From Anoplopoma fimbria (Eukaryota; Chordata; Actinopteri; Perciformes; Anoplopomatidae), in NCBI RefSeq assembly GCF_027596085.1, contig NC_072472.1, forward strand, positions 10,318,219-10,382,218: a stretch of 64,000 nt of DNA. Reading direction: 5' to 3'. The notes beneath the pieces were generated by a model that was not told where the DNA came from, made no database searches, and worked only from the letters and a program-made list of their open reading frames with translations. This document shows, piece after piece, positions 32,138 through 44,783 of this stretch (within the stretch, counting starts at the first letter, position 1; each line of letters begins with the position of its first letter). A program made the position numbers and the translations under genes.

Positions 32138-33925
32138 ACAAGTCTGGACACTCAGTGAGATAAGGCTCTGTCCCATTAGACCCCTCAGCGACATCACAGC
32201 TAATGTGATTACATTATAATGTCTGAGGTTTTCTGCAAAAAGAAGCTTCTTGAAAATGCAGAAGGCAGTGTTCGTCATCACACATGAATATATCTATAAG
32301 TGTAAAAGAAAAGTCCTCACGTCCATGATTTGAAATTACAGCTGCAGAAAAATATTGCACTTATTCTCCAAGCGAGACGAAAAACACGACTGTTGTCAAA
32401 AATGAGCTGTTTGTTGAACAGATCTCAGGACTTGAAGGAACATCCCAGCATGTAGTCCCTGCTTGCCGCTGCTCATTGTAGTTTAGATCATTAGTTATTG
32501 GGATAAAACATGCCAAACCAGCAGTACGATAATTTAAGTATTTCTTCATTCCTTGATGTCAGGGAATTTAAGATTTTTGTTTCTGATTTTTGTTCATTCC
32601 TCGAAAAACTACTATTTAACAGAAACAGCCGTGGTCCTGGGAAAACCGTGTATCTCCACATCATTAGGTTTCATGAATTAAGAAAACTGTTTTTAAAAAA
32701 ATTTAAATAATCAAATTGGGAGATACTTGGTTTTCTTTGAACAGGGAAGGTTATATGATGAATTCAAGATGTCTTGACAGTTTGGAATACAATGAAAATA
32801 ATGATTTATACCAGACACAAAATAGCCAACAAAAGTTCAAATGATTTTGAATATTTTGATATTATTTGTGGTCTTGGTACAATTATTTAATTTGGGTTAG
32901 CTAGCAGTTCTCTGTGAGAGTTGTGTGTATTAAATTACAGAGTGAAACGATTTATGATCGTATGATAGAACTGAAAGTGAATGATGTGCTGTATTATGTT
33001 CTGTATTTATGACAATAATTTGTATGCTGCCGTAGAACTTGTACATGTTAAGAGTTCGATTTGACAAGATTCCCTAAAGACTAAAGGGACAAACTGAAGT
33101 CTATAGCACAAAAAACAAGACTGACTGTTCAAGCTGAAACTACTGATTATAAAAAGTATGTTAAAGATTATTTCAATTTTTTGGATGGGTGTGGTTTTCT
33201 TTCTTAGTCTGAAGTTGTGTCAGCATACTGAGTAAGCACAAGTGTTCAGTGCTGTTTTTTCCCCAACTGTCATACAATCGCCTTTTCACTGGATATGGAT
33301 TTTGTGGGGCTTGTCTCATTCCAACTGAGACTTCCAGTCATCCAGCACTGAGCTGGTGAGAAGCTTCAGGCATTTATTTTTTTGCCTTGATGAAAAAAGA
33401 GAAGAAAGTCCAATATTTAAATCCCTCCCCAGTTTATCTCATGTTCAAGCCTCCATCTGCATGTCTTGCAGCCATGTTATAATTCCTTTTTGCTCTGGCT
33501 GCTGCCACGGAGTTGTTCCACTGCTCCTGGCGTCTTTCTTACTCCAACTGCGCTGCATAACTTACATCGCAAAGAGCTGCATGGAAATCATCTAACATCT
33601 GTAATTTGGAGACACAACAGATTGTACATTTCAGTGGCTGAAATGGCCTCCAGATGTTGCTTTAATGGCACATTCTCAGCCTGAATGCAGTCGCTATCAA
33701 ACTGGGAGGGGAAATCTTGACATGAATGGGCCAGTATGAGACCAGATGCAAAATATCATGTTTTTTTTGTAATGTACTTAAACCTGTAAAATAGATTTGA
33801 CAAGAACTACTATCAGAGCAGTGGGTTTCTGCTGATGGTACCAGAATAGCACAATGTGTACTTATGTATATAATTTCAAAATAAATGTGGTTTGCCTTTT
33901 TTTCAATAAACTTTGTATTTTTTAA
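32138..33925 (+). other. lrrn4cl: lrrn4cl 3' UTR (inferred) with two poly(A) signals
   Basis: AT-rich non-coding sequence follows the stop. AATAAA hexamers occur at 33880-33885 and 33905-33910, followed by a T-rich stretch. An end near 33925 would give a 3' UTR of about 1.8 kb. Earlier hexamer-like sequences exist, so a shorter form is possible. Confidence 0.45.
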
Positions 33926-34364
33926 ACTTCCCGATGTTTTTGAATGATCATGAAATAATAATCTAAGCTACCTACTACAGAGAGTTAAAAGTTATGAATT
34001 CAGTGATGTCTGATTTTCAACATTAAGTGTTCAGTAGTGATAGTACTGTCACTATTAGGTGTTCAGGCTTGCTTTGCTTCCATAAAAAAAATTGAATTTC
34101 TATTTAATATTAGTTATCTTTTCCAATAGAAAATAAGAGCTAAATACAAATAAATCAGATAGGAAGAAAATTACTATTATTTAACGGACATTTATCTCAG
34201 ATTTATACAGACTATTAGCTATATCTTTTTTTTTTCTCAGTAATGTTTCTGCTCTTGTGAACTGTTTGTCATTTTCAACATCTCAAGTGAAAAACAACGC
34301 AGATACAGTCAAAGATAATAATGACTCTCAAAGATTAGTTACGCAGTTTTTTCTTTTTTTCTTT

Positions 34365-34365
<1 letters not shown>

Positions 34366-34402
<37 letters not shown>
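34366..34402. repeat. (AAT)n microsatellite
   Basis: About twelve uninterrupted AAT/ATA triplets following a T-rich run. Confidence 0.9.
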
Positions 34403-34404
<2 letters not shown>

Positions 34405-34735
34405 ATCTTACTTAAAGAGCGCTTTTCAGAGTACTCAAAGACACTTTACAGACATTTAAAAACAGCATTTAAAAGCTGCACACTAAAAACTTAAAACTTA
34501 AAACACACAGCATTAGTCAGACATGAAAAGCAGTTTTTGTAACTGCAGGTCAGCGGCAGGGACGCGTGTTAGGTTCAGGACAGAGTCATGTTGAATCACT
34601 GCTATCTCATTCAGTAAACCCGTTAACCCATGTTACTTTTTATGGTGAAGTGGTTGCATACAAAAGAGTGAATCAGCTAAATTCAGGCTGCAGGATTTCA
34701 CAATAAGATACTTTGTGTTGGCCTCTACCTGCCGA

Positions 34736-34773
34736 CACACAGTTTGTCATGTTAAAACATGACAAACTGTGTG
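34736..34773. repeat. Perfect 18-bp inverted repeat with 2-base spacer
   Basis: The left arm CACACAGTTTGTCATGTT at 34736-34753 is exactly complementary to the right arm at 34756-34773, with AA between them. It lies between genes and is not followed by a T run, so it is not terminator-like. Confidence 0.95.
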
Positions 34774-35714
34774 ACTAAAACTGACGATGGAGTACGTTTG
34801 TATAAGAATGAGTGATTGTGTAGTCTAGGAAATGCTGCTCGACATGTTTCTATGTGTATTCATGAAGTTTTGGATTCTCCCTGCTGGTGTTGCACAATGT
34901 TATGCGGCTAATGATGATTAAAAAGACGTAGTTGAGAAATTACTCACCTAATTCACTTCTCTAAACATGGAAATGTCACGCAAGCCATGAAGCAGGCTAG
35001 ACATTTTTAAGGGGCGTTAAGTAATTAAGGACTTTTATAAGTGTCTTTATAAGTGTCTATTAGTCCCCTTATTGCCAACAGAGGGCAATAAGGTGATTCA
35101 TATTTAATACTGACAGACGAATGCACTAAAGGGCAGAAAATGGCATCAACACAAAAGCAACATAATCACAATGACAAAGCTGGATCATAGTAGGCCCAGT
35201 GTCTATTAACAGCACATGGAAATGAGAGGAGTCAATGCTACATGAGACAAAACAGATCTTCAAAGTGGCCGGCAAAAAAACCCACTGTAAATTAGGAGGT
35301 ATCAGTAAAAGTATTTAGATCATTAAGCTACAACTGCTTTAACCAATATTTCTTTATTAACAATGTATCAAAATGTGCTGGGTTCAAAATGCTACTAACG
35401 TTACAGGAATAATCACCCACAAAATGACCATTTGTGTATCAATCAATCACCCTGTGTTTACTAAAGTTGTTCTCGCATGTCTCCAGAGAGAATAAAAAAT
35501 CAAAAAATGCATTTGTGCTAATTTTAAATAATACCATTTTGGAGATGACGCATGTGATTGGGAAATGAGCACACGACTGGATAAATGAGACTTGGATTAT
35601 ACTTCATGAGGTGTGTGAGATTTTGTAAAATTATGTTTTTAATGTAAAATTATGTTTTTACAAAGTAACACAGAGTGAGTAACTGATATAAGGTTATTTT
35701 GTGTGTGAAGTATT

Positions 35715-35870
35715 CCTTTAATGTACAAATAGTTTCAGTACAATTTACTTAAAGTACCAAAAGAAAAAGCACTCAGTATGGAGAGTAACCCATGTCTGTT
35801 TTATGTTATTAAAGCATTAACATGTAATTGCTAATGAACTATAAAAAAAAAACTAAATCTTCCGCCACTA
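35715..35870 (+). repeat. Fragment of the 15.1/18.3-kb interspersed repeat family
   Basis: It shares ACTTAAAGTACCAAAAGAAA, AAGCACTCAGTATG and the following AT-rich segment with the copy at 18290-18640, in the same orientation. It is shorter and more diverged. Confidence 0.45.
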
Positions 35871-37473
35871 TAAAAACATATTAATAATATTAATAATAAT
35901 AACCTTCTGTAATAGGATGGATAAACTGTTTACAATATAAAAGGTGTTGAATTTTTTTTGGATTGGTAACCTGATTTTACCTTCTTCTGAGGCAGCTTTT
36001 ACAAAATTAAATTATTTTTCATGAAGTGATTACATTATTTGGTCTACCCCCCGAGTTGTATGTGCAATTAAATAGGGAGTGATTGTTTCATCTTTAGATA
36101 AAAACAATCACTGGGTGTGTTTTTATGGCAGCAGCGTGTAGCTCAGGCTTTAAGAGGCTTTACGTCAATGAATGTAATTGTAGGTTGTAATATTATCTTT
36201 ATCTCACAACATCATACTTGTACCTATCCCGAACAGTCATTCATTTACATGCAATTAATTAATCATGAAAAAATTAATTTGCATTTCCTGCTGGGGAAAT
36301 TAATGTTAGTTTTTGTTATTAGTAATCCACCAGCAGGGGCACTAATGGCTGCTTTCTCTGCACGCGGGGGTCAGCTTTCACAGGGCATAAAATCTTCAAA
36401 GTGGGTCAGGCATCCATCAGTGCCCATTATTGGACCTAGACCGTCCTGAATGCATACTGGCTTTATTCAAATGCAGAAAAAGGTTTCCACTTCTTTGGTC
36501 TTCTAAGCTTTTTGTAGACGGTATAATGAATAAAGAGAAAAGCAAATGAAAGGGTGTCAATCAAAGTACTCGATGCTAAACAAGCTAGGTGACGTCTTGA
36601 GTTGAAAACAGTTTTTTTACAGAGGGATTCTGGGCCATGCCGTGGCCTTCATCAGTTGAAACTCTGGGTCTAAGTGGGTGGTTGTAGAAACTAAACCCCC
36701 CTGCAGGCGTCTCATCCTGTTTACTCCTGCTATGTCTTAGACTGTGTTTGTCTGACTTGGCTCAGACCATGACTCTGTAAATAAAAGATTACCTTCAGTC
36801 TCAAAGTGTAACTCGGATGTCTCCATAAGGATGATGGGGGGTTTATGTAAATGCAACAAGGTGTGTTTTAGATTATATTTCTTCTTTTGGCATCGACGCC
36901 GCTGAAAATAAAACATCAAGAGTGTGACATCTTTCATCATCCAGACACCTCTCAAAACAGGTTCAGTGTGAGTCAGAGCTACTTTTATTTGTTTTCACAG
37001 GAACCACTAGAGGTCATTGTCGCAGAGAGCACTGTTCAGAGCCACCTCGGGCATGCACTCAGTGATTATGTAGTGGAAATGGAAATTAGTTGCTCTAATA
37101 AGGATGAAAATGAGTTTGCAGCGGTAATCAGCTCAGCCACATTTTGACATCGCAGGGGGAGAGTGAGTGTGTTTGAGGAAGCAGCTAAATGTTTGCTTTC
37201 CATCACTGTTTCTTTTACCGACATTTTTCCTCCATGCTCGACAGGAAGGTCAGCGCTCTCCACTCAACCCCCCAGGATGACTCTGTAAGAGCGTTTCATA
37301 AAGAAGAGGAGGAGAAAATCCTTCCCTTCTTTTTCCTCCCCATTTCCTTGTATGAAGAGCAAGGGTAACCATGGCAACCTGGCATTATACAGGACAGAGT
37401 TGAGCAGGTTGAAACTGAGCTCGAGCTTGGAGAGGAGAGTTATCAATCACTTTGGCATCAGCACTATTACACA

Positions 37474-37600
<127 letters not shown>

Positions 37601-38019
37601 ACGCACAAACAAACACACCTGCTTATTCAACCGTCACATGCCTTCACAGGCCAGGATAACGACATTTTCCTTTTCATCAGAGAACAAAAAAACATCCAAG
37701 TCAACGTGCCAGCGTCCAGAGAACAGATCTGAATGCATAAAACCCTCATGCTCATGTTAAAGGGGAGAGGTGTTTGCCAAGGCCAGTAAACCAGATTATT
37801 ATTTATTTATCTTTGTCAGTCAAACTAGAAAACTCCACTCCAATCATAGAATTTAAATGATTTAGAAAAAAGCAAAAGAAAATTCCTGAAATAATATAGG
37901 ACTATGATTTCTGAGTTTTTGCTCTTCAAAAAAAAGACATTTTCATGGTTCAGTTTGTTTTGCAGTAGGGAGATATGACCGTTATATGACCCGGCTCCTA
38001 CTGTCAGTGTGTTAAAGTG

Positions 38020-38145
38020 ACCTTAAGCCAGATTCTCAACCCCAAGTTTCTCCCCGGGTGCTTTACAGCAGCACACTGCTCCTGAAGAGCTTAGGATGGG
38101 CTAAATGCAGAGGTCAAATCTCATGTATCTACCTGTTTGTATATG
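38020..38145 (+). repeat. Diverged SINE-like fragment
   Basis: Pieces such as TTCTCAACCCCAAGTTTCTCC, GCAGCACACTGCTCCT, GGATGGGCTAAATGCAGAGG and TCAAATCTCATGTA correspond to the body of the SINE at 27740-27965 (ACCCCAAAATTGCTCC, CCCACTGCTCCT, GGATGGGTCAAATGCAGAG). The tRNA-like head is missing. Confidence 0.5.
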
Positions 38146-38599
38146 ACAATTAACAGTTTATTTTAAGTTGTGCAATAATTGAAAACTTGTTGAACAATTT
38201 ATAGATCTCTGTGGAGATTTACAGGCTTACAGTGAACTAGTAAAGCAATGAGGGTTTGCCATCTAGCTTGGCTAAAAACTAATGATAACCATTATTACCT
38301 GAACGACAAACAATTACAACAAAAAAAGAAACTAAATGAGCACACAGCAATTTAAGATGAATTCACGCAGGGTGGTGCTGGCTAGTAATGGGAATCACAG
38401 CTCTTTGAAGCGAGCCAGATCTTATGGCTCCGTTACTTTACAGAGAATTGCATTCTTTGCCTTTTTTTTCAGTAATAGGAGGCAGATGCGTCGCAAAAAA
38501 TTAATGTTTGTTCCAAAGAGATGTTCAAAAAATGTTGGTTGTCCCAATGATATAAGTCGTATCACAAATTTCTTTCAGTTCAGCTGTTAAAGCCTGTCC

Positions 38600-38985
38600 T
38601 CAGCCTTGAATGTGAGTCTATGTCACCTTCTGGTGGATGAAGTGTAGTACTGCACTCATCCTAAATGCGTTTGGCCCAATGGGTTATGGTTTCTTTAAAC
38701 GGCAACAATTCTGCTTTACTCAATCATCAGTCTGTGCAAAGGGAATGTGCAGATGTTGTGAAATGGTTTGTAAGAGTTTGTGCTGCAACTGCATCATCGC
38801 AAAGGCATAGTCACTATAAAAGGGTACAGTTTGGTTAGGCGAAAATGCAATATCTAATTTATTTTGTGTTCCAGCTTTATTTACATAAACCAAGTAACAT
38901 TTATATTGATGCTAACACTGTGGAAATTTCACTAATGATACTTTTATTATGGTACAAAGATTATTCAAATAGACCATGTCGTTGA
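38600..38985 (+). repeat. Diverged interspersed repeat of unassigned family, copy 2
   Basis: The counterpart of 26640-27056: CTGGTGGATGAAGTGTAGTA and CTGCACTCATC, GGGTTATGGTTTCTTTAAAC, ACATAAACCAAGTAACA, TTTATTATGGTACAAAGATT and ATTCAAA, in the same order and orientation. Confidence 0.55.
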
Positions 38986-39052
38986 AGACATCATTTCATT
39001 TCGAGCAGGGGCATGACACTTATCAGTACAAACCAAGAACCTGCGAAGAAAC

Positions 39053-39080
39053 GACACTGATTACAGTGGTAATCAGTGTC
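39053..39080. repeat. Perfect 12-bp inverted repeat with 4-base loop
   Basis: The arms GACACTGATTAC and GTAATCAGTGTC are exactly complementary and separated by AGTG. Intergenic, with no other context. Confidence 0.9.
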
Positions 39081-39604
39081 CTGAGAGGTGGACATTATGA
39101 TACTACAAATAGTACATGTTGAAAGAAAATGTATCATGACAATCTAGCTTTGTAAAAGACAAAGAACGCAGCTTATTTTCCTGCATCATATTATCTTGAT
39201 GAACTAGCTTTCTGCTTATCCTTAGCATGTATTCTTTATTTGTGTGGCCATTGGTTTATTTGATAATGTTTATAAAAGGCTCCAGCTCCTGCTCAGGTGC
39301 CGGCAGCTTAATATTTAAAAGAGTGTAGGAAACCTTGAGGGACATGGAGCCAGAGCTGTATTTAACCCAGTGAGGTTAAGTAGTTTTCCCAGAGAGGCTG
39401 CACTGCAATGTTCTAGCTCCCCACTTTTATTAAGCTGGTCTTGAATAAGCGGCTCTTCATGCACATTATAAAATATCATGTTCTTTATTGTCTCTAAGGA
39501 CAATCTCACAGTTAAAAAGTGTGAACTGCATCTCTGTATCTTCTGTATATTCTGTATCTTGCCTCCCATTTATATTCTTTACCTGCTTTTTCCTTTTCCT
39601 TGTC

Positions 39605-39745
39605 AAGGGGGCAGTGGAGCATATCCCAGCATGCATCGGGATGAAGGAAAGGAGACACTTTGGACAGGCTGCCAGTCAATCACAGAATCTCGCATCCACT
39701 TTGAACTAGGGGAGGAAAACTGCATGAAAAATTGGGAGAACGTGT
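39605..39745 (-). repeat. Fragment of a common teleost interspersed repeat
   Basis: The phrases GAGCATATCCCAGCATGCAT, GGACAGGCTGCCAGTCAATC and ACAGAATC, AACTGCATGA and GGGAGAACGTG correspond in order to an abundant fish repeat (CCAGC.TGCATCGGG, GGACAGG..GCCAGT, GGGAGAACATG). Extensive internal sequence is missing. Confidence 0.5.
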
Positions 39746-41454
39746 TTAACAGAAATGCAGTTAAATACAGTACAGAGAGAGAAGTCCCAAAACTGAGCAC
39801 CTTCTCCATCGGAATCAATGCAAAAACATGACAACTGTGAATAGGGATTTTTTTAAATACAAGGGGCAAAGATGTAGTTATGCACATCCTGTCCTGCATC
39901 TAGGCCAGGTGCAGCACAGCAGATTAAACAAGGTGAAAAAATGTCCAATCTGTATGAGCATACACGCACACAGAATACCTTTAGAGAAACAACTGAGGCA
40001 TGAACTAGAATCTAGGACTGATGCATGACCAGATGTTGAACAAAACCAATCCCAATTACCCCTCCCATTTCCGCTATAATAGGAAAAAAACCAAAAAGAA
40101 AACGCTGCAGCTGGGGCAGGAACAAGTACTGGAACAAGAGATGAATCAGGGACAGATTATTCAGGACACAGTCACGGGGGGATAGAGAGCTCAAGAGGAG
40201 AGCAAGGACTTGACCTTTATCTGAATATTCATGATGAAAGAGAGAGAGAAGAGAGAGATGTAAACCTTTGGGGAGTCTAATAACGCAAGGCAGCTTGGGA
40301 TTCAATGCAGAATAATATATATATTTAGCAACGTCTGGATATTCTTGGATGTCTGCCAGCCAAAAGGATCAATAGCCATTAACACCATCATGCATGCAGT
40401 CGGAGGACAGCATGGATATGTGGCTCTGCAGAGTGTTTTATCATGGTAGGATGCGGGTTTGAGCTTCGGATACTGTAACAGCATCCCTCTCCTGGCTGCT
40501 GAAAACGAAGGCCTGACAATGTCATCAGTGTGCTGTGTATGTAAACACACACACAGCAGCCTTCAGAATCTAGGTCATTTTCTGGCTGTGATGAGATGAG
40601 AGGAGGAGCCGTCTGGAGACACGCCGAGTCGCAAATGTGTGCTGTGTTCATGTGTCAGGAGTCAGGCCGTAATCCACACGCACCTCTTTTTATCTGCTTC
40701 ATGAATCAAGTCAACGTGTCTCCAGTGGGGGTGAAATCCGCTGAGAAACACAGGTAGTGAAGCAGAGGGTGGGAGGAGGAGGAGGAGGAGGAAGAGGAGG
40801 AGAAGGATGAGGGGGGAGGAGTGGGGAACGCTTGTAATTTCTTGCTCCAGTTCTCTTTGCTTTAGCACCGAGGACACACTGTTCATTAAAAATCCAAGCC
40901 CTCCTTCTTCACCACACACAGAGCTCTGCGTCATGTAATATTGACATTGGCTTGCAACACCAGAAAACAGTGCAACCATGTGTCAGGAATTACACCCTGG
41001 ATCTGGAACATCGTGTGCTGCATCGTTACAGAGATTGTGGATATTCTGGTGTTGACATTTTTTTTTTGTGTGTGTGTGTGTCCTCAAAAGTGCTCTGCAC
41101 AGTAAAAAAAAAAAGATTCATTAGAGTGTCAGTGCTCTTAAACTGGATGTATTCTCTCTAATCCATTTAAAAATCCATTAATGCTTTAAAATGTGTCTGA
41201 ACAGCTGAGTGCTATTGTAAAACCCCGGCTGCCAACTATCTGGTTTGATTGCTGGAACAATGGTCATGCTGAGACAAGAGGAATGGGTAGCATGGATAAA
41301 ATCCATCATCATGATGTAAGCATTTTCAGACGACAATATTGATATACGATGGGACACAGTTATGTTTTAGGGAGGTCAGTTTAGAAACTGAATTCAAATC
41401 TGAAAAAAAGTGGTTCATCACAGTGGTGCAAAAATCATATAATAAGACAAGAGT

Positions 41455-41780
41455 CTACAGCTACGCTAACATCAGCAGGCTAGCATGCTCACAATGATAA
41501 TGCTAGCATGTTGATATTTGGCAGGTATAATAATTACTTATCTTTATTTAGCATCAAGGTCAAAGTTAATTCATCTTCTGGATAACCATGATTCTGTCTT
41601 TACCAAAAGTTAGGACAATTTGTAGTTGACAATAAAAAACATTATGTCTTAGGTCAGAAGAATACCAAAGGTTTCATCCTCTGGGGACAATGAATGTATT
41701 ACAAAATTTCACAGCATTCCATCCAATAGCTGTTGAGATATTTCAGTCCATAGACACCAACCATCCCATCCCTAAAGTCA
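41455..41780 (+). repeat. Teleost interspersed repeat, second copy of the 12.7-kb family
   Basis: It contains GCTAGCATGCTCACAATGAT, AATGCTAGCATG, TCATCCTCTGGGGACAATGA, TTTCACAGCATTCCATCCAA and TAGCTGTTGAGATATTTCAG. These are parts of the same fish repeat that occurs at 12740-13025. Confidence 0.6.
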
Positions 41781-43650
41781 CACTGCTAGCATGTTTACAA
41801 CCCAAACATTCCAATAAAGCACTCCTGCATTGATTTGCTTATCTGCCTACAATGGCCTAATACACCCAGAGATATTAAAGAGATGCATGCAATAGTATAA
41901 ACGCTATGGAGAAATCTCTAACAGCTGGCTAATTAGCATCATCTCACGGATACCACCGTCATATCGCTGAACATTAATGAGGTGTTTTATTGCGCAATGC
42001 AGCACACTTTTTTTAATAACAATGCATCTGGTGACACAGGCTGTATGTAGCCGCATATTTTGGCAAATGCGAGATGTGAACATTGCCATGCATTCAGAGC
42101 ACTTTAAACTGAGGCATTTATAACTTATACACGGAGGATGACTGGCAAGATATTTTCAGTCCTAAACCTAACTCCATCTGTATCACCCTCACATCCTACT
42201 TTTTTCCAGGAAGGGTCACTGTTGTGGTTGTTGGTGATTTATCTACAGCATCACTCCATCTTCTCTTTTGACTCGTACTAATGCCTTCAGGTCCAGGTGA
42301 TACAGAGGGTAGATGGTCAGCAGAGTGTGATTTATTTTCAGTGAAATGTCCGGGGAAAGATGGCACAAAATTCCAACCTTTTACCATCTTCTGTCATGTA
42401 TGCCTTCGCCAGCAGCTGATTTAAGGATTACAAACGGCCTATTTTTTTTTTCATCAAAAAGACTTATATAAAGCTATTGACATGGTATTTACATACCATC
42501 AGAATATCTCAAATAAATAAAATAAAAAACAATTCTCGCCATGGATTAGGATAAGAAAACAGCATAAGACAACATGCAAAAAAAAAAAGCAAAAGAGGGA
42601 AAAGTAACACATAAGAGTTTCAATAGCTAAAAGTGAATCATTGAAAGGCATCAAACCAAGTTAAAGACACATTATGTAAAATATAACCTGTTGTGAGCTG
42701 ACATTTTGTTGCCATGAACAACAGAGACAGGCATTGATATTTGAAATCAGCTGCGCTGCAGCTTTTCATTAATGGGATATAATGAGAGTATAATGAGGAT
42801 TTAAAGCTCCAGAGCAAACTCACCTGATGGTTACACAAATCTTTTGTTCCTGCTCACAGCATGAGGCAGACGTCTCGGACACCATATGCTGCTATTAAGG
42901 CTTTAATCGGCCACGAGCAGGTGGGCAGATTGCGGGCGACATTACCATCCGTGTTGATGCCAGGAGGAGAGACGACAGCGGTGGAAGCGCCAGTTTCCAG
43001 TTGGTACTGGTCAGCGGCATAATGTTTACATCACTGGCTGACACTTCAAACTGTTTTCTGTAGCCGACTTGGGCACCTGGACCAAGCCTCTAACCACCGA
43101 GGAGGCCAATATTTAACCAGATTCTAGAGATTGAAAAGCACTGAATGCTTCTGGTTACAATGGTAAGTTGTATTTTATAACCCAGCCATCTAATACCTTA
43201 ATAACAGGGAAGCAAACAGACAAACAGGTCGACTGATATTCTGCAGCTTATTCATTACAGTCAGATTTACAGAACATATTTAAAAAGGAAGCTAGCTTCT
43301 TTTATACAGCTGTATTAAGGTTACAAGATTCATTTATTTGCCATTTTACAACACAGGGCTGCACAATCAAATATAAGTTGGAAAGTTGGAAAGGCCACAC
43401 ATCTTGTTCCGGAGTTAGAAGGCTTCACTCAAATCATCAACAATCGCAGCCTCCAGTGTCTAGATATAAACTGAACAGTTAATGGAAACCAACCAGTCAA
43501 AACCATCCATCATAAACAAAAATATAAGAAAACAAAAACACATTCTATTCTTTGAAAAAGAGTCAGCCCGTTAAACCACGCACGGCTTGCATGTTGAGCT
43601 GTTGTTTCCAGTTACTACATTCAAACAACTTCTGCTTTTGAGGATCAGCC

Positions 43651-44290
43651 TGGTTCTGCTGTAGTCAGTAATGACAACAACATTTAAATTATTTTCAAAA
43701 ACCATGTTTATTAAATTTAGAAAACACCATTTTGTTAACAGTTTCATAGCAATAGCAGGAAATAACTGAAACTGTAAGAGAGCAACGTAGATGGGGCCTG
43801 GGCCAACCCCCTGAGTTAAAAACCAGCTGTGTTTTGGAGCTTAATTGTCCCTACGCTTCTGCTTTCTGGAGTCACCTGCATCTAACCTGGCATAGACTGG
43901 AGGAGAGTCAGTGCGGTAGTCAACATCTCAAGGTAGAACGCTTAAAGAAACGAGACATAAGAAAAAACTTTTGTAGACATCAGGTAGAAAAGTTGATTTG
44001 CAAAGTCACTTTTCAAGTCAAGATATTTCCTGCCAAAAATATACCGAGTATGCAACATTAACATGTAATTAGGTTGCCGGTACGTAGGTTTAATCACTTA
44101 GGGAGTTTCTGCACAGCTTTGGGGGGGGGGGGGGGGGGGGGGTGGACTTGGAGATACTTAGGGATGCGGTACAGACGTAGTCCAAAGAGGAAGTGCAAAC
44201 GATGTCTATAAGGAGTGTTTGTTGAGGGGGAGGGGGTCGGGTGGGCGGGGGGGGTTACGGAGGGTACGAGCAAAACAGGGCTCCCCCCCT
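43651..44290 (-). other. klhl13: klhl13 3' UTR region (inferred)
   Basis: Non-coding sequence downstream of the klhl13 stop on its own strand. It includes a C22 tract (G22 on the plus strand, 44121-44142). A minus-strand AATAAA lies at 43712-43707 and could end a UTR of about 600 bases, but other signals lie further left, so the end is uncertain. Confidence 0.35.
44121..44142. repeat. G22 homopolymer
   Basis: Twenty-two consecutive G bases on the plus strand, in the presumed klhl13 3' UTR. Its length may be inexact in the assembly. Confidence 0.9.
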
Positions 44291-44783
44291 TTACTCATCA
44301 AGGTGCTGAGAGGGGCGACTCTCTGGAGGGCGAGCACGAGAGATCCTCGGGGGGAAAACTGTGAGTGTGCAGGCTCGGATGCCGCCCAGCGACTCGGGTA
44401 AGTCAAACACTTTGTGCCATTCGTCTTTCTCCGGGTCGTACTTCTGTACTATTTCAACCATGCAGCGATTGTTCCACGAGTAGCCGCCCACCACATAGAT
44501 CTTATTCTCAAACACGGCCACGCCCACGTCACTCTGGCCTCGCAACATGGCGGCGATAGGTGTCCACAAGTCGAGGGCGGGGAGTAGTATTCGCAGCTCA
44601 GCACGTCGTCGTAGTCGCTGGTGCCCCGGAAGTGATTGCCCCCGATCACGTAGAGGCGGTCGCCCACCGTGCACATGCAGTGGAGGCCGCGCACTGTCGT
44701 CATGGGTGCTTTCTGAGTCCATTTATCCGCATCTGGGTCAAAGCACATCAGCTCCTTCTGAAAAGTGTCGTGAGTGATTCCCC
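44291..44783 (-). pseudogene. klhl13: klhl13 last exon: final kelch repeats, with two one-base frame breaks
   Basis: The acceptor CTGCCGCAG lies above 44783. The frame reads [20 protein letters not shown] through VLSCEYYSP, then breaks near 44579-44582 (four C on the coding strand where five would keep frame). The kelch sequence continues one frame over ([20 protein letters not shown] through [11 protein letters not shown]). It breaks again near 44349-44354, after which a one-base shift would give a tail like [11 protein letters not shown] seen in KLHL9/13, ending at the TGA at 44300-44298. As written, a reader in the last frame stops at 44291. The upstream exons are intact, so sequencing or assembly error in C runs is the likeliest cause. 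True loss of the last propeller blades cannot be excluded. Confidence 0.85.

Noticed and set aside
42196..42387. A 63-codon minus-strand frame that might be a LINE ORF1 start
   Set aside because: Composition is only loosely suggestive. There is no coiled coil, RRM or reverse-transcriptase sequence nearby.
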